DNA of 33,216 bases from an uncultured Spartobacteria bacterium. Its GTDB lineage: Bacteria; Verrucomicrobiota; Verrucomicrobiia; Chthoniobacterales; UBA6821. This document shows positions 31,615 through 33,216 of the stretch, piece after piece. Made by a program: the position numbers and the translations under genes. Position 1 is the stretch's first letter; every line of letters starts with the position of its first letter. The stretch spans positions 1-33,216 of the forward strand of contig CAINEX010000074.1 of the NCBI GenBank assembly GCA_903847935.1. The letters run 5' to 3'. The notes below the pieces were generated by a model. It was not told where the DNA came from. It saw only the letters and a program-made list of their open reading frames with translations, and did not search any database.

Positions 31615-33216
31615 GTGGGTAATCGTTCACGTAAAAAAATTCCTTTTTCCCAGTCCGCTCCCTCCTCCGGGACAGAACGGATTTTTCAGGGCATGGCCGT
31701 CGCCCCGGGGATCTCGGAGGGGAAAGTGCTCATCCATTTCCAAGAGGAGGAATCGATCCCATTCCGGGACCTTCAGGATCATGAATTGGATGCAGAAGTT
31801 GCTCGTTTTGAGGCATCTCTGCTTGCAACACGTGGCGAGCTTCAGGCCCTCCAGGAACGCTTGGCCGAATCTGCCGGATCCGGTGATGCCGGCATTTTTG
31901 ACGCCCACCTGCTGGTGCTTGAAGATCCCTCGTTGATCGAGGAGGTCATCAAGGGGATAAGACGGGAAAAGCATAACGCCGAATTTGTCTTTCACGGCGT
32001 CTCCCATCGCTTCATCAAGACTCTGTCGGCTATCGAGGATCCCTACCTGAGAGAAAGGGCGGTCGATTTGGAGGATGTTGCTCGCCGCATCATCCGCCAC
32101 TTGCTCGGAAAATCGGGACATCACATCACCGGACATGACCGGAGCCATATCATTGTAGCGGATGAACTGACACCCTCCGATACCGCGATGTTGAACCGCG
32201 ACAATGTCGCGGGATTCGTTACGGAAAAGGGTAGCAAGACCTCCCACACGGCGATCATGGCCCGCTCCCTTGGCATTCCCGCGATTGTGGGACTGGAAGG
32301 AATCTGCTCCGATCTTGAAAACGGCTCCATTGTCCTCATGGATGGATACAGTGGGAAGGTCTTCCTCAACCCGTCGCCGGAGACGCTCGCTCATTACCAG
32401 CAACTCGCCCAGGAGAAGGAGCATGTAGAGGCGGGCCTTGAAACACTCCGCGAAAGCGACTCATCGACCCTGGACGGACGCCATATCACGCTGGCCGCCA
32501 ACATTGAACTTCCCGAGGAGTTGGATGAGGTTTCTGCCTGTGGAGCCGACGGCATCGGCCTCTACCGGACAGAATTTCTCTATTTTAACAGAAGCACTCC
32601 ACCCGATGAGGAGGAGCAGTTCGCTATCTACAAGCATGTTGCCGAGCGGATCAAGCCCGCTGCCGTGATCATCAGGACTCTCGACATCGGGGGTGACAAG
32701 CCTACAGAGTGCCTCGACCTTGCCCACGAGGAGAACCCGTTCCTTGGATGTCGTGCGATACGCTTCTGCCTGAACAATCCGGAGATTTTCAAGACCCAGC
32801 TGAGGGCCATCTTACGGGCGGGTGTGCATGGAAATCTCAAAATGATGTTCCCGATGATCTCCGGTCATGAGGAACTCCTCCACGCCAAGGCCTTGCTAGC
32901 GGAGTCAATCAAGGAACTGAGTGAAAGGGGCATCACCTTCCAGGAGGATATGGATCTCGGGATCATGATCGAGGTGCCCAGTGCTGCAATCAGTGCAGAC
33001 ATTCTGGCCCGCGAAGTGAAGTTCTTCAGTATCGGGACCAATGATCTCCTACAGTACCTGATGGCCGTCGACAGGGGCAACGAACGGATCGCACATCTCC
33101 ACGATGCGTCGAATCCAGCAGTTGTCCGCATTCTCAAGACCATCATTGATGCAGCTCACGCGGAGGGGATCTGGGTCGGCGTCTGCGGGGAACTCGCAGG
33201 AGATATCGAATTCACG
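31615..33216 (+). CDS. ptsI: phosphoenolpyruvate-protein phosphotransferase (enzyme I), 3' end off the window
   Basis: Enzyme I takes phosphate from PEP and passes it to HPr in the phosphotransferase system. The frame has no stop before the window ends; about 534 of the usual 570-590 codons are present. The EI signature is complete so far: FQGMAVAPGISEGKV at the N-terminus, the phosphohistidine H211 in SKTSHTAIMARSLGIPAIVG, YRTEFLY, RTLDIGGDKP, NPFLGCRAIRF, GIMIEVPSAA, SIGTNDLLQYLMAVDRGN and VCGELAGD with its catalytic Cys. The start is uncertain: GTG 31615 keeps ERIFQG at the head of the domain, while ATG 31693 would cut into it. No HPr gene is visible; in many non-sugar-transporting bacteria this protein serves regulation only. 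Confidence 0.9.
   Translation, partial: MGNRSRKKIPFSQSAPSSGTERIFQGMAVAPGISEGKVLIHFQEEESIPFRDLQDHELDAEVARFEASLLATRGELQALQERLAESAGSGDAGIFDAHLLVLEDPSLIEEVIKGIRREKHNAEFVFHGVSHRFIKTLSAIEDPYLRERAVDLEDVARRIIRHLLGKSGHHITGHDRSHIIVADELTPSDTAMLNRDNVAGFVTEKGSKTSHTAIMARSLGIPAIVGLEGICSDLENGSIVLMDGYSGKVFLNPSPETLAHYQQLAQEKEHVEAGLETLRESDSSTLDGRHITLAANIELPEELDEVSACGADGIGLYRTEFLYFNRSTPPDEEEQFAIYKHVAERIKPAAVIIRTLDIGGDKPTECLDLAHEENPFLGCRAIRFCLNNPEIFKTQLRAILRAGVHGNLKMMFPMISGHEELLHAKALLAESIKELSERGITFQEDMDLGIMIEVPSAAISADILAREVKFFSIGTNDLLQYLMAVDRGNERIAHLHDASNPAVVRILKTIIDAAHAEGIWVGVCGELAGDIEFT

Overview
The window is a stretch of housekeeping chromosome from a Gram-negative bacterium of the PVC group, most likely Verrucomicrobiota. 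This placement is inferred from gene content and protein style: a futalosine-type menaquinone gene (MqnA/MqnD family), a CobA-HemD fusion, FolE2, a zinc-free S14 protein away from the ribosomal protein operon, and one giant Ser/Thr-rich repeat protein. No 16S rRNA gene is present to confirm it. No tRNA, rRNA, CRISPR array, insertion sequence or phage gene was recognised, and no stretch over 300 bases lacks a gene.

Layout. Positions 1-844 (minus) hold the N-terminal part of an M24 peptidase, divergent from rpsN (952-1221). A plus-strand run follows: a CNNM/CBS membrane protein, hisC and mnmE (2-nt gap), pyrD, and an MqnA/MqnD-family gene, ending in a clear hairpin terminator at 7448-7475. Positions 7481-14698 (minus) encode one secreted protein of about 2,400 residues. 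Its N-terminal third has about 16 repeats of roughly 45 residues. The rest is 19 tandem Ig-like domains of about 84 residues. Next come an SDR oxidoreductase (plus), hisF (minus) and a lipoprotein amidase (plus).

From 17360 to 31153 every gene is on the minus strand. In transcription order they are: RmlD-like reductase, rsmE, folE2, a CcsA/HemX-like membrane protein, hemA, hemC, cobA-hemD, hpf, scpA, scpB, a chorismate mutase/prephenate-dehydratase-like protein, a STAS protein, a SpoIIE-type phosphatase, grpE and dnaJ. Several junctions are 4-base ATGA overlaps (ccsA/hemA, hemA/hemC, hemC/cobA-hemD, scpA/scpB, pheA-like/STAS), which suggests translational coupling. On the plus strand at the right edge lie a YkgJ-type cysteine-cluster protein and a ptsI-like gene that runs off the window.

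How the genes work together: the hem block takes glutamyl-tRNA to uroporphyrinogen III and on to precorrin-2, with a haem or cytochrome-c assembly membrane protein alongside. ScpA and ScpB are the kleisin partners of SMC. STAS plus phosphatase form two thirds of a partner-switching regulatory module. GrpE and DnaJ are the co-chaperones of a DnaK encoded elsewhere.

The most unusual points are: the giant two-module repeat protein and its 5-domain (about 1,276 bp) super-repeat; a chorismate mutase/ACT protein whose prephenate dehydratase domain has lost about half its length and the TRF motif; a short HemA; and heptamer tandem repeats upstream of three genes or gene pairs.
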